The notes beneath the pieces are model-generated. The model made no database searches and was not told where the DNA came from. It was given only the letters and a program-made list of their open reading frames with translations. Shown in pieces: positions 30,925 to 39,461 of a stretch of DNA of 64,000 nucleotides (the stretch's first letter is position 1; each line of letters opens with the position of its first letter). A program made the position numbers and the translations under genes. Source of the DNA: Actinokineospora sp. NBRC 105648 (GTDB taxonomy: Bacteria > Actinomycetota > Actinomycetes > Mycobacteriales > Pseudonocardiaceae); NCBI RefSeq assembly GCF_030269645.1, contig NZ_BSTR01000028.1, positions 30,865-94,864 on the forward strand. Reading direction: 5' to 3'.

Positions 30925-31821
30925 TCAAGGTGCGAGTAAAGGGCTCAAGACCCGCGCCCCCGCGGTCACGGCTCGCGTCGCTACTGCGAAGCGTGTCGAT
31001 AGCGGGTGTTCTGTCAGCAATACCACTACGTACCGCCATCCCGGTCCCACCAGCCCGGTGCTGTGCACGACGATGTCCCTCGCGCTGTTCGACCATCCCT
31101 GTTTGATGGCCCATTCGACAGAAATCCCGTCTGGGATGCCGAAGTGCTGGTCGAATCCGTCTGCGGCTTGCCGTGGCGCCGATGCGAGTGCGTCCACCAC
31201 CAGTTCTCGGTCGGCCGTGGGCAATCGCAGCACGTACTCGTAGATCCGCAGGACATCCCGTGCGGTCAGCAGGACATCCCCCCACTGCCTGGGGTTCGTC
31301 GGTGGCCGGGTGCCTCGGAGTCCAATTACCCGGGCAGTCCGTGTGACCAAAGCCGATCCGCCCTGCGTCATCCAGAACGCGCTGGCTGTGCCGTCGTCGG
31401 ATAGGCGCAGCATCATTGCTACTCGTTTGCGGGTGGCTGCGTCGGCTCCGTCGGCGAGTACGTCGATCGCGATCAGCAGTTTCACCAGTGAAGCGGATCT
31501 GAACTGCCGGTCGGCCAACACCGACAGCAGTTCGGTCCCGGTTGTGCGGTCGAAGACCACGATGCCGACCGTGGCCTGCTTTGCCACCCCGCGCACCGCC
31601 ACTGTGACGGCCTTCGGGTCGAAGGCCGCAGGCGGGGCAGGTGTGGGCACCTTCACCACCGCAGGCGGCGCCACTGATGCCACCGATGTCACCACGACAG
31701 TCTGTGGGGCGATCGCGAGAACCGCTTTCCCCGCCGCAGGCGCGCGCTCGGCGCACCCGGACAGTGCCGTTGAGGACAGCACCAACAAGCTCGACAGAGC
31801 CAAGACCCGTGTTCGACGCAC
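30925..31821 (-). CDS. Exported serine hydrolase, class-A beta-lactamase-like lipoprotein
   Basis: The 298-residue protein has a lipoprotein signal (LSSLLVLSSTALSGC, lipidated Cys), a Pro/Val-rich linker, and a penicillin-recognising fold with SASLVK (SxxK nucleophile) and SDDGTA at the SDN position. A convincing KTG box is not visible. It may therefore be a non-hydrolysing homologue or a peptidoglycan-associated enzyme rather than a resistance factor. Codon use is less GC3-biased than in the neighbours, suggesting newer arrival or low expression. Its 3' end faces the repeat array. Confidence 0.8.
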   Translation of the reverse strand: MRRTRVLALSSLLVLSSTALSGCAERAPAAGKAVLAIAPQTVVVTSVASVAPPAVVKVPTPAPPAAFDPKAVTVAVRGVAKQATVGIVVFDRTTGTELLSVLADRQFRSASLVKLLIAIDVLADGADAATRKRVAMMLRLSDDGTASAFWMTQGGSALVTRTARVIGLRGTRPPTNPRQWGDVLLTARDVLRIYEYVLRLPTADRELVVDALASAPRQAADGFDQHFGIPDGISVEWAIKQGWSNSARDIVVHSTGLVGPGWRYVVVLLTEHPLSTRFAVATRAVTAGARVLSPLLAP

Positions 31822-31921
31822 GGCGTGAATACGCCGTGCCCGAACCGGAAAGTTGACCCGTTAGTGGGACAACTTCCCAGCTCAGCGGCCCCCTACGGCG
31901 CACTGCCGCGCTGGGTTGTCC

Positions 31922-32395
31922 TCAGATCTTGAGGTCCTTGCGCAGCTTCGCCACGTGTCCGGTCGCGCGCACGTTGTACAGCGCGTGGGCGATCTTGCCC
32001 TCCGGGTCGACCACGAACGTCGAGCGGATCACGCCGGTCACCGTCTTGCCGTAGAGCTGCTTCTCGCCGTACGCGCCATAGGCCGTGAGCACCGCGCGGT
32101 CGACGTCGGAGAGCAGTGGGAAGGTCAGGCCCTCGTCGGCGACGAACTTGGCCAGTTTGGCGGGCTTGTCCGGCGAGACACCCAGCACCGCGAAGCCCGC
32201 GTCGTTCAGCTCGGTGAGGTTGTCCCGGAAGTCGCACGCCTGCTTGGTGCAGCCCGGTGTCGCGGCGGCCGGGTAGAAGTACAGGACGACCGACTGGCCG
32301 CGGAAGTCGGAGAGCGACACCTCGGTGCCCGTGCTGTCGGGCAGGGTGAACTCGGGGGCCTGATCGCCGGTGGCGAGCCGGTTCTGCTCAGTCAT
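31922..32395 (-). CDS. bcp: Thioredoxin-dependent thiol peroxidase
   Basis: The 157-residue BCP/PrxQ peroxiredoxin reduces hydrogen and organic peroxides. The peroxidatic Cys49 is in AATPGCTKQ, and Cys54 five residues on is the usual resolving cysteine. FVVDPEGKIAHALY is typical. It lies 20 bp after the lipoprotein gene on the same strand. Confidence 0.95.
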   Translation of the reverse strand: MTEQNRLATGDQAPEFTLPDSTGTEVSLSDFRGQSVVLYFYPAAATPGCTKQACDFRDNLTELNDAGFAVLGVSPDKPAKLAKFVADEGLTFPLLSDVDRAVLTAYGAYGEKQLYGKTVTGVIRSTFVVDPEGKIAHALYNVRATGHVAKLRKDLKI

Positions 32396-32415
32396 GCCGT
32401 GACGCTAGCGCGCCG

Positions 32416-32946
32416 CTAGGCCAGCCCGTCGAACACGGTCACCATCGTCGCGCCCGCCGGGTCCGGCTGGGCGCTGACCTGCACCTCGGCCTTCTCCTCG
32501 GGCACCGCGAAGGCGACCGAGAACCGGGTGCTGCGCCCCGGCGGCACGTCGGCGGCGCCGACCACCCCGGAGTAGCCCTGGGTGGAGTCGATCACCTGCT
32601 GGGTCTTGGCGCCGTTGGCCATCGCCGAGAGCGAGAGCAGGGTCGGTCGGTAGGCGCTGGTGCCGTTGTTGACCACGGTCATCTCGAAGCCGATCGCGCG
32701 GACCGCCTCGGGGTAGGCCGAGTCGGCCGGGACGAACGACTTGGGCGCGGACAGCGTGATGGTCAGCCCGTTGCCCAGCGGCCTGCGTTCCCCGCTGCGC
32801 GGCGGCACACCGGACTGCGCCAGCTCCTCGCTCGCGGTGCTCGGTGCGGGCTGGTCGGCCGACGCCGTGTACGCGGGGCCCCCGCCGCACCCGGTGAGGA
32901 CCACCAGGAGGGCGCAGAGGGCGCCCGCCAGTCCGACGGTCTTCAC
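32416..32946 (-). CDS. Secreted lipoprotein, DUF4352-like
   Basis: The 176-residue protein has a lipobox signal (VGLAGALCALLVVLTGC, Cys at about 20) followed by GGG and an Ig-like domain (LGNGLTITLSAPKSFVPAD, AIGFEMTVVNNGTSAYRPTL, STRFSVAFAVP), the layout of DUF4352 proteins. GTG 32946 follows GGAAGAGG. It lies upstream of bcp. Function unknown; envelope stress or ligand display is possible. Confidence 0.85.
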   Translation of the reverse strand: MKTVGLAGALCALLVVLTGCGGGPAYTASADQPAPSTASEELAQSGVPPRSGERRPLGNGLTITLSAPKSFVPADSAYPEAVRAIGFEMTVVNNGTSAYRPTLLSLSAMANGAKTQQVIDSTQGYSGVVGAADVPPGRSTRFSVAFAVPEEKAEVQVSAQPDPAGATMVTVFDGLA

Positions 32947-33130
32947 GGTCGTGTGCCTCTTCCTGACTGGGGACTCGGAGTGGTACTGGTCCACCATGAC
33001 GGGCGATCGGGGCCCGCCGCGAACCGAACGGGCCGTCGAGTCGCACCTGGTGTCGCACTGTGGCCGAGCTGTGATCACCGGTACACCCGCGGTGATCGCC
33101 GCCACTGCGCTCGGTGCGGGTCGGGGGTGC

Positions 33131-33313
33131 TCAGGCGGCCAGCGCGAAGAACAGGACCAGCACCCCGATGGCGAACAGCCAGGCCGCGATCAGCCAGCCG
33201 AAGTCCTTCCACGGGGAGACCGCGCCGTCGTCCTCGCCGGGCACGAAGACCCCGCGCTCCTCGAACCGGTCGACCAGTCGCAGGAGCGCGGTGAACACCC
33301 GGGGAGCCCGCAC
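33131..33313 (-). CDS. 60-residue membrane protein downstream of smpB
   Basis: The protein has a charged N-terminal half (VRAPRVFTALLRLVDRFEER, GVFVPGEDDGAVSPWKDFG) and one C-terminal transmembrane helix (WLIAAWLFAIGVLVLFFALA). GTG 33313 lies 12 bp after the smpB stop. I recognise no family, but spacing and codon use support a real gene co-transcribed with smpB. Confidence 0.72.
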   Translation of the reverse strand: MRAPRVFTALLRLVDRFEERGVFVPGEDDGAVSPWKDFGWLIAAWLFAIGVLVLFFALAA

Positions 33314-33325
33314 ACGCCGATGGTG

Positions 33326-33823
33326 TCACGCCCGCCCGGCGGCCCGCCGCTGCCCCTTGACGTGCCGGGAGAAGGCCCGCTCGATCTCCCGGTTGGCGTC
33401 GCGGGTGGCCAGGTCCTGGCGCTTGTCCCAGGTCTTCTTGCCGCGCACCAGCCCCAGCTCGACCTTCGCCCGGCCGTCGGAGAAGTACATCGACAGCGGG
33501 ACCAGCGACAGCCCGCTCTCGTGCACCCGGGTGTCCAGCTTGTCGATCTCGCGGCGGTGCAGCAGCAGCTTGCGCACCCGCAGCGGGGCGTGATTGGTCC
33601 AGGTGCCCAGCGCGTACTCGCCGATGTGCAGCCCGCGCAACCACACCTCGCCGTCGTCGATCGTTGCGAAAGCGTCCACAAGGGACACTCGGCCCAGGCG
33701 CAGGCTCTTCACCTCGGTGCCGACCAGCACCATCCCGGCCTCGACCGTGTCGAGCACCGCGTAGTCGTGCCGCGCCCGCCGGTTGGTCGCGATCGTCGAC
33801 GACAGCCCGCCCTTGCCCTTCAT
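33326..33823 (-). CDS. smpB: SsrA-binding protein of trans-translation
   Basis: The 165-residue protein escorts tmRNA to stalled ribosomes. Conserved segments: [52 protein letters not shown] and the C-terminal tail [20 protein letters not shown] that folds in the decoding centre. The tmRNA gene, often nearby, was not found within this window. The 267-bp divergent gap 33824-34090 shows no other gene. Confidence 0.96.
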   Translation of the reverse strand: MKGKGGLSSTIATNRRARHDYAVLDTVEAGMVLVGTEVKSLRLGRVSLVDAFATIDDGEVWLRGLHIGEYALGTWTNHAPLRVRKLLLHRREIDKLDTRVHESGLSLVPLSMYFSDGRAKVELGLVRGKKTWDKRQDLATRDANREIERAFSRHVKGQRRAAGRA

Positions 33824-34090
33824 GCCCGCGACGGTAGCGCCCCGGTGCCCGATCCGCCGAGACCTTTACCGGGCGCGCGGGCCGCGGTCGCGGGTATGAC
33901 TGGAGGTGTGCGGGCGAAACCATTGGGGGACAACGGAAAAATGGCTCCTCGGTCCGGTTTCCGCCGGTCTGGCCGCTGATCGCGACTACCCCTGCGGGAT
34001 GAGCGCCGAGCCATCCCCGGGACGGTCGCCCGCGCGCCGCGGCCACCGGAGACTCGGTGGCCACGATCTCACCGAACGAGGGGAAACCGA

Positions 34091-35197
34091 ATGCGCAAGG
34101 GGACAACGATCGGGCTGGTGGCCGTCCTGGCCGCGAGCCTGGCGGTGGGGGTGGCGGCCCCGGCGGCCGCCGAGCGCGGCAGCCGGATCGACCGCCGCGT
34201 CGTCCAGGCCGCCCTGGACAAGCTGGTCACCGACGGCGCGGCCGGGGTGCAGGTGCGGGTCACCGACGGCCGGGACCGGTTCACCGCCCGGGCCGGGGTC
34301 GCCGAGCTCGGCACCAACCGGCCGGTGCCGCTGGACGGGCGGTTCCGCGCGGGCAGCATCACCAAGGTCCTGACCTCGACGGTGGTGCTCCAGCTCGTCG
34401 GCGAGGGCAAGGTCGGCCTCGACACCGCGGTGTCGGCCTACCTGCCCGGCCTGCTCCGCGACGGCGACCGGATCACCGTGCGGCAGCTGCTCCAGCACAC
34501 CAGCGGCCTCTACAACTACACCGACGCCCTGCCACTGGAGCCCGACGAGTTCGAGGCCATCCGCTACCGCCACTGGCAGCCGCGGGAGTTCGTCGACATC
34601 GCCAACGCGCACCCGCCCGTCTTCGCGCCCGGGACGGCCTACGAGTACTCCAACACCAACTACATCGTCGCGGGCCTGCTCATCGAGAGGGTCACCCGGC
34701 AGTCCTACGAGCGCGCCGTCGAGCAGCGCGTCCTGCGCCCGCTGGGGCTGCGCGACACCAGCGTGCCGGACCGCGCGCTGGACATCCAGGGCCCGCACGC
34801 GCACGGCTACACCGCCCTGGCGGGCAGGCCCAACGACATCACCCGGCTCAGCCCGTCCATCGCGGGTTCGGCGGGCGCGCTGGTCAGCACCACCGCCGAC
34901 CTCGACCGGGTCATCGACGCCCTGCTCGACGGGCGGCTGCTCGCCCCGGCCCAGCTCGCCGAGATGACGAAGGTGCTGCCGTTCACCAACGGCTACGGCC
35001 TCGGCCTGGCGGTCACCCCGTCGCCCTGCGGCGTCGAGACCTGGGGCCACCCGGGCGGCATCGCCGGGTACGCGAGTGTGGTGCTCAGCACCCGCGACAC
35101 CCACACCCGCCTGGAGGTGTCGGTGACCACCGCTCCCACCCCGGGGCAGTTCGCGGGCCTGTCAGAGCTGCTCAACGAGGTCTTCTGCCCCGCCTGA
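34091..35197 (+). CDS. Secreted class-C beta-lactamase-type serine hydrolase (D-Ala-D-Ala carboxypeptidase-like)
   Basis: The 368-residue protein has a signal peptide (GLVAVLAASLAVGVAAPAAA) and the serine beta-lactamase fold with SITK (SxxK), the catalytic YSN in YEYSNTNYIVAG and HPG (GHPGGIAGY) in place of KTG, as in R61-type carboxypeptidases. It would act on cell-wall peptides outside the membrane. It starts ATG 34091 after GAGGGGAAA. The 283-bp stretch 35198-35480 after it holds only the tRNA terminator and simple GC-rich hairpins. Confidence 0.92.
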   Translation: MRKGTTIGLVAVLAASLAVGVAAPAAAERGSRIDRRVVQAALDKLVTDGAAGVQVRVTDGRDRFTARAGVAELGTNRPVPLDGRFRAGSITKVLTSTVVLQLVGEGKVGLDTAVSAYLPGLLRDGDRITVRQLLQHTSGLYNYTDALPLEPDEFEAIRYRHWQPREFVDIANAHPPVFAPGTAYEYSNTNYIVAGLLIERVTRQSYERAVEQRVLRPLGLRDTSVPDRALDIQGPHAHGYTALAGRPNDITRLSPSIAGSAGALVSTTADLDRVIDALLDGRLLAPAQLAEMTKVLPFTNGYGLGLAVTPSPCGVETWGHPGGIAGYASVVLSTRDTHTRLEVSVTTAPTPGQFAGLSELLNEVFCPA

Positions 35198-35432
35198 CCC
35201 CCTGGAGGCCGCTTCGCCCCGGCGGATGCCCCCGCCGGGCCGGAGCCCCTCACCCAGGCCCCACCAACCCAGCACACCGCCGTGCCCGATGAGCCCCTGG
35301 TTCGGCGCCGATCGCACCCCGACCACCCCGATGCGATCGGCGAAGCCGTGAGCGAGCCCCCACCCAGCCGCGCTGGAACAGCCGCCTGCCGCACCGTGGG
35401 GGTCTGGGGGCTCGGTCCCCAGGACGAAAGAC

Positions 35433-35472
35433 GGACGACCCGGCCCGCGCACTCCGCGGGCACGGGTCGTCC
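35433..35472 (-). terminator. Terminator of the tRNA gene
   Basis: GGACGACCCG and GCCCGCG (35433-35449) pair with 35455-35472 (one bulged A, 5-nt loop). Read on the minus strand it is followed by GTCTTTCG. It lies 7 bp after the tRNA 3' end. Confidence 0.85.
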
Positions 35473-35479
35473 GAGTCCG

Positions 35480-35553
35480 TGGGCCCGGAGAGACTCGAAC
35501 TCTCACTGGCACGGACCTAAACCGTGTGCCTCTGCCAATTGGGCTACGGGCCC
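35480..35553 (-). tRNA. tRNA with anticodon UAG (Leu by codon), short variable loop
   Basis: The 74-nt gene folds cleanly. Acceptor stem GGGCCCG/CGGGCCC, anticodon stem CACGG/CCGTG with loop TTTAGGT (anticodon UAG, G37), and T arm GAGAG-TTCGAGT-CTCTC are perfect. The discriminator is A. CCA is not encoded. The anticodon predicts leucine (CUA codon), but the variable loop is only five bases, whereas bacterial tRNA-Leu is normally class II with a long variable arm. Confidence 0.9.
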
Positions 35554-35654
35554 GTCCACGAACGCGACCAGACTAACGGCGTGGCCCGTGCGCGCGGCGC
35601 CAGGTCCGTGATCTACCGTGGTGCCCGCCGACGGCTTGCTTCCTAGGAGGACAC

Positions 35655-35876
35655 GTGGCCCGTGACCCCGACACCATCCAGCGCGAGATCGAGCAGGCGC
35701 GCGACGCGCTGGCCGCGACGCTGGACCAGCTCGGTACCAAGGCGAGCCCCAAGCGGCTGGTCGACAACGCCAAGACCAGCGCGCGCTCCAAGCTCGACGA
35801 TCCGCGGGTGAAGTACGCGCTGATCGGCGTGGGTGTGCTGGTCGGCCTGCTGGTCGTGCGCAGGCTCTTCCGCTAG
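35655..35876 (+). CDS. DUF3618 small membrane protein
   Basis: The 73-residue protein starts at GTG 35655 after AGGAGGACAC. The DUF3618 signature DPDTIQREIEQARDALAATL is followed by a basic amphipathic region and one C-terminal transmembrane helix (YALIGVGVLVGLLVVRRLF). Family members often sit near phage-shock/YqjD-like membrane proteins; function unknown. It converges with the next gene, overlapping by 4 bp. Confidence 0.9.
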   Translation: MARDPDTIQREIEQARDALAATLDQLGTKASPKRLVDNAKTSARSKLDDPRVKYALIGVGVLVGLLVVRRLFR

Positions 35877-36199
35877 GCGAGTGCCACGGGCGGCGGCGCG
35901 TCCTTCTTGTCGCCGTCCGCGGCCCCGTCCGGGCCCGGCTCGGGTGCCGGGGCCTCCTCGGACCTGCCCAGCCGGGCGGTCAGGTAGGCCGCGGTGAAGC
36001 TCACCGCGTCCCCCTGGAGCGTGTGCACCACGGTGCGCAGCTCCTCACCCGGGGTGAGCTTCTCGACCAGCTGGTCCGCCCGGTCGCGGGCGGCGATCAG
36101 GCCGGGCGCGGTGGCGGTGAGGGTCTTGCCCTTCGCGGTGACCTCGACTGTCCAGTCGTCGCCGTCGGGCGTGTAGTTCGCCAGGATCGGTTCGAACAT
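35873..36199 (-). CDS. Conserved hypothetical protein
   Basis: A 108-residue soluble protein. The N-terminal 85 residues look folded (FEPILANYTPDGDDWTVEVT, GKTLTATAPGLIAARDRADQ, LRTVVHTLQGDAVSFTAAYL). The C-terminal tail is Pro/Asp/Lys-rich and probably disordered. ATG 36199 follows AGGAGGGG. The pattern resembles DUF1508/HicB-like small domains, but I do not claim a family. The gap 36200-36324 contains a small GC-rich hairpin and nothing else. Confidence 0.8.
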   Translation of the reverse strand: MFEPILANYTPDGDDWTVEVTAKGKTLTATAPGLIAARDRADQLVEKLTPGEELRTVVHTLQGDAVSFTAAYLTARLGRSEEAPAPEPGPDGAADGDKKDAPPPVALA

Positions 36200-36324
36200 C
36201 GTTCGCCCCTCCTACTTCCGGTCCGCGGGGAGCGACACCTCCCCGCATGTGTGGCAGCTAACCCAACGGGACCGGATCCCGCTCGTCGGCGGGCGCGGCT
36301 AGCAGGGAACTTCCGAATTGGACA

Positions 36325-36972
36325 CTACCCGTGCGGGCGATTCCCGGTGTCCACAGTGGTGATCATCGCACCGAGCCCGGTCCACAGTGTCCGCATCAGG
36401 TAGTCGGCCGCTTGCTCCGCGCTGACCTCGTCCTCGTTGACGTACCAGAGGGACAGCCGCTCGCAGGCGCCGACCACGATCTGCGCCGCCGCCTCCAGGT
36501 CGCGGCGCGGCGCGTCCGGCAGGAACGCCGTGAACAGCGCGATGTCGATCTCCACCTGCTCCTGCCTGCCCGCCTCGATCTCCTCGGCGGCGGCGGGACC
36601 GGCCACGGCGGCCTCGTTGCGCAGCATCAGCGCCCACGAGCGCCTGCGCGCGTCGGTGAACTCGAAGAAGGCCACCAGCCCCCGACGCAGCGCGTCCTCG
36701 GCGCTCTGGGCGCCCACCACGGCGTCGGTGGTGACCTTCGCCAGCTCCGCCCGCGCCTGCCGGATGCAGGCGACGAGCAGGCCCTCCTTGGAGCCGAAGT
36801 ACTCGTAGATCATCGGCTTGGAGACCCCGCACCGCTCGGCGATGTCGTCCATCGAGGCGGCGAGGAACCCGCGTTCGGCGAAGATGTCCTCGGCGACGGT
36901 CATCATCTGCCGCTCGCGCTCGGCCCGCGGCATCCGGCGCCTGCGCTCGGCCTTGCCCTCGGTCGTGGTCAC
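36325..36972 (-). CDS. TetR-family regulator divergent from a flavin monooxygenase
   Basis: The 215-residue protein has a standard TetR DNA-binding domain (MMTVAEDIFAERGFLAASMD, DIAERCGVSKPMIYEYFGSK) and a helical ligand domain. The 83-bp gap to the monooxygenase carries the palindromes 36989-37008, its probable operator. It would be released by the substrate or product of the neighbouring enzyme; ligand unknown. Confidence 0.92.
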   Translation of the reverse strand: MTTTEGKAERRRRMPRAERERQMMTVAEDIFAERGFLAASMDDIAERCGVSKPMIYEYFGSKEGLLVACIRQARAELAKVTTDAVVGAQSAEDALRRGLVAFFEFTDARRRSWALMLRNEAAVAGPAAAEEIEAGRQEQVEIDIALFTAFLPDAPRRDLEAAAQIVVGACERLSLWYVNEDEVSAEQAADYLMRTLWTGLGAMITTVDTGNRPHG

Positions 36973-36988
36973 GGGATTGACTCTACCG

Positions 36989-37008
36989 CAAGTAACCTAC
37001 TTGAAGTA
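36989..37008. promoter_or_regulatory. Overlapping inverted repeats, probable TetR operator
   Basis: CAAGTA-ACC-TACTTG (36989-37003) overlaps the perfect palindrome TACTT-G-AAGTA (36998-37008). It lies 17 bp upstream of the TetR start and 47 bp upstream of the monooxygenase start, where a divergent promoter would be. Confidence 0.75.
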
Positions 37009-37055
37009 AGGTTGACGGCGGGTAACAGGAAAGCCTGACAGGGAGGACCAGCCAG

Positions 37056-38555
37056 ATGGGCAAGCTCATCCACACCGGTGTGGTGGTCGTCGGTACCGGT
37101 TTCTCCGGCATGGGGATGGCCATCCAACTGCGCAAGGAGGGCCGCGAGGACTTCGTCGTGCTCGAGAAGGCGAACGACTTCGGCGGCACCTGGCGGGACA
37201 ACACCTACCCCGGCTGCGCCTGCGACATCCAGTCGCACATGTACTCGTTCTCCTTCGAGCAGAAAGCCGACTGGACCCGCTCCTACGCCCCACAGCCCGA
37301 GATCTGGCAGTACATGCGCGACGTCGCGGCCAAGTGGGGCCTGTCCCGCTATACCCGCTTCGGCGTCGAGGTCACCGGCGCCCGCTGGGACGCCGAGCAG
37401 AACCGCTGGCAGGTGAGCACCCGGGGCGGCGACACCTACGTGACCCGCTTCCTGGTCGCGGGCATCGGCGCGCTGCACCTCCCGTCGATCCCGGACCTGC
37501 CCGGCATCGAGAAGTTCGCGGGCAAGGCGTTCCACTCGGCGCGGTGGGACCACGGCTACGACCTCAAGGGCAAGCGCGTCGCGGTGATCGGCACCGGCGC
37601 CAGCGCGATCCAGTTCGTCCCCCAGATCGCCCCCGAGGTCGCGGAGCTGACGCTGTTCCAGCGCACCGCGCCGTGGGTGATGCCCAAGCCCGACCACGCC
37701 ATGCCCGCGTGGTCGCAGCAGGCGTTCGCCAAGGTCCCCGGCGCCCAGCGCGCCTACCGGCACCTGCTGTACTGGATCAACGAGGTCCGCGCCGTCGGTT
37801 TCAACGGCCACCAGGGCATCCTCAAGTACGCCTCCAAGCTGGCGGCCCACAACATCAAGCGCTCGGTGCAGGACCCGGTCCTGGCCGCGAAGCTGACGCC
37901 CGACTACGTCATGGGCTGCAAGCGCGTGCTGATCTCCAACGACTACTACCCGACCTTCAACCGCCCCAACGTCCACCTCGACACCGAGGGCGTGGCCGAG
38001 GTCCGGGAGCACTCGATCGTCGGCAAGGACGGCCGGGAGCACGAGGTCGACGCCATCATCTACGGCACCGGCTTCCACGTGACCGACTCCTTCGACTACC
38101 TCGACATCACCGGCCGCGACGGCCTGGACCTGGCCAAGCAGTGGCGGGACAACGGCATCAACACGCACATGGGCATCAACGTCGCGGGCTTCCCGAACCT
38201 GTTCTTCCTCCTCGGCCCGAACACCGGCCTCGGCCACAACTCGGTGGTCTTCATGATCGAGTCCCAAATCCGCTACGTGGCCGACGCACTGCGGCTGACC
38301 GACAAGCACCAGGCGGACGCGATCGACGTCCGGCACAGCGCACAGGACAAGTTCAACGCGGAGGTCCAGCGAAAACTGGCGGACGGCGTCTGGACTAAGG
38401 GTGGCTGCACCAGCTGGTACCTGGACTCCCAGGGCGTGAACCGGACGATCTGGCCCGGATTCACCTGGCGGTACTGGATGCAGACCCGAAAGGTGGACCC
38501 GGCGAACTTCGAACTGATCACGCGGGCCCGGTCGAGGGAGACTGCAGGCGTCTGA
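37056..38555 (+). CDS. Flavin-containing (Baeyer-Villiger-type) monooxygenase
   Basis: The 499-residue class B monooxygenase uses FAD and NADPH to oxygenate ketones or related substrates. It has two Rossmann motifs, VVVVGTGFSGMGMAIQL and VAVIGTGASAIQFV, separated by the BVMO fingerprint FAGKAFHSARWDH, and the late ATG-like motif IIYGTGFHVTD. RBS GGGAGGA precedes ATG 37056. It is single and divergent from its TetR regulator, so probably inducible. Substrate unknown. Confidence 0.92.
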   Translation: MGKLIHTGVVVVGTGFSGMGMAIQLRKEGREDFVVLEKANDFGGTWRDNTYPGCACDIQSHMYSFSFEQKADWTRSYAPQPEIWQYMRDVAAKWGLSRYTRFGVEVTGARWDAEQNRWQVSTRGGDTYVTRFLVAGIGALHLPSIPDLPGIEKFAGKAFHSARWDHGYDLKGKRVAVIGTGASAIQFVPQIAPEVAELTLFQRTAPWVMPKPDHAMPAWSQQAFAKVPGAQRAYRHLLYWINEVRAVGFNGHQGILKYASKLAAHNIKRSVQDPVLAAKLTPDYVMGCKRVLISNDYYPTFNRPNVHLDTEGVAEVREHSIVGKDGREHEVDAIIYGTGFHVTDSFDYLDITGRDGLDLAKQWRDNGINTHMGINVAGFPNLFFLLGPNTGLGHNSVVFMIESQIRYVADALRLTDKHQADAIDVRHSAQDKFNAEVQRKLADGVWTKGGCTSWYLDSQGVNRTIWPGFTWRYWMQTRKVDPANFELITRARSRETAGV

Positions 38556-38566
38556 CCAGCATTTAT

Positions 38567-38666
38567 CCTGGCTCCTGGCTCCTGGCTCCTGGCTCCTGGC
38601 TCCTGGCTCCTGGCTCCTGGCTCCTGCCACCCGGCCACCCGGCCACCCGGCCACCCGGCCGCCCGG
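38567..38666. repeat. Two abutting microsatellites: CCTGGCT x8, then CCACCCGG x4
   Basis: Eight exact heptamers CCTGGCT run from 38567 to 38622. Four exact octamers CCACCCGG (38627-38658) and one variant copy follow. They start 12 bp after the monooxygenase stop. The 906-bp gap 38556-39461 contains these, elements B2 and A4, and degenerate short repeats, but no gene I can support. Confidence 0.93.
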
Positions 38667-38739
38667 CGGATTCTCCCCATTCTATTGTTTTCTCCGGGAG
38701 AAAGCCGAGTTGCGCCAAGCGTGACCCGCCTGCCCGAGT

Positions 38740-38881
38740 GCTGGATTGGGTGGACTCGCTTTGTTTGGGGAGAGAAGAGGCGCTAGCCTGGTTGAGGCGT
38801 GGGTGATCCCTTTCCCACCCGCTTCACCCCGGCGCCTCTTCTCTTAGGGGCCCCGAACAAAGCGAGTCCACCCAATCCAGC
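38740..38881 (+). repeat. Dispersed structured element, subfamily B, copy 2
   Basis: Outer arms 38740-38770 and 38851-38881 pair over 31 bp with one wobble. The inner stem AGAGAAGAGGCGC pairs perfectly with 38832-38844. Compared with B copy 1, the outer stem has GGACTCG for GGAGTGG with matching changes in the other arm, and the inner stem has an A-T to G-C pair swap. Confidence 0.9.
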
Positions 38882-38939
38882 ATCTCCGCCTGACGTGCGC
38901 TGCGGGCAACCTCGTACAGGTTGCCCGAGTAAGAGCGGG

Positions 38940-39079
38940 GCTCGATCTAGCGAACTCACTTCGCGCGAGGCCCCTAGAGCACCGCGGTGGGGAAAAAGCG
39001 TGGGGTGAAGGGCATCCCCACTACAGGTCAAGTTTAGCGGTGCTCTCCCCCCACACGAAGCGAGTCCACTAGATCGAGC
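38940..39079 (-). repeat. Dispersed structured element, subfamily A, copy 4
   Basis: In the minus orientation the outer arms (39049-39079 and 38940-38970) pair over 31 bp with six G-U wobbles and no mismatch, the most diverged A copy. The bulge is TAAACTTGACC as in copy 5. A GGGCAACC-TCGTA-CAGGTTGCCC hairpin (38904-38926) marks its 3' flank. It faces B copy 2 at 58 bp distance. Confidence 0.9.
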
Positions 39080-39085
39080 GCTTGC

Positions 39086-39350
39086 GTAGTGGGTGTTACG
39101 TCAGGTGGGGCTCGGCTTCTCAAGCGACAAGAAACCCTTGGTTCGCAGAGTTCGCGTCGATTCGCAGAGGTCGCAGAGGTTCGCGGAGTTGCATGGGTTG
39201 CGCAGTGCGGAGTTCGCATGGTTGGCGGAGTTCGCCGAGGATGCGGCTGATGTGGTTCGCGTCTCGACATGGAGTGGCGAGTACCGACTACCGAGTGCCG
39301 TGTGCTGGGCTGAGTGGCGGGGCCGAAGTGTCGAGTGGCGGGTGCGGAGT
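39086..39350. repeat. Degenerate TTCGCAGAG / GAGTGGCG short-repeat stretch
   Basis: Words such as TTCGCAGAG, GGTCGCAGAGG, TTCGCGGAG and GAGTGGCG recur irregularly. No reading frame or fold stands out. It looks like decayed slippage repeats next to the A4 element. Confidence 0.45.
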
Positions 39351-39353
39351 AGC

Positions 39354-39381
39354 GGTGGCCGATCGCTGTGGATCGGCCATC
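39354..39381 (-). terminator. Probable terminator of the XRE regulator gene
   Basis: GGTGGCCGATC (39354-39364) pairs with GATCGGCCATC (39371-39381) around a 6-nt loop, about 80 bp downstream of the XRE stop codon. Confidence 0.55.
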
Positions 39382-39461
39382 ACATCCTTCCGGCAGTCCT
39401 TTCCGTCAGTTCGTCTTATCCGTGTGGGCCGTCATGTCCGGCCGTGGTGCCAGTCCGCGTG

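Noticed and set aside
30925..31821. Class A antibiotic-resistance beta-lactamase
   Set aside because: SxxK is present but a clear KTG box and omega-loop Glu are not visible, so a resistance call is not supported.
33824..34090. tmRNA gene expected near smpB
   Set aside because: No tRNA-like end, tag reading frame or GGGG(C/A)TGA pattern of tmRNA was found in the flanking gaps.
35198..35432. Small gene or riboswitch between the carboxypeptidase gene and the tRNA
   Set aside because: Only short GC-rich hairpins are present, with no reading frame with an RBS and no recognisable aptamer.
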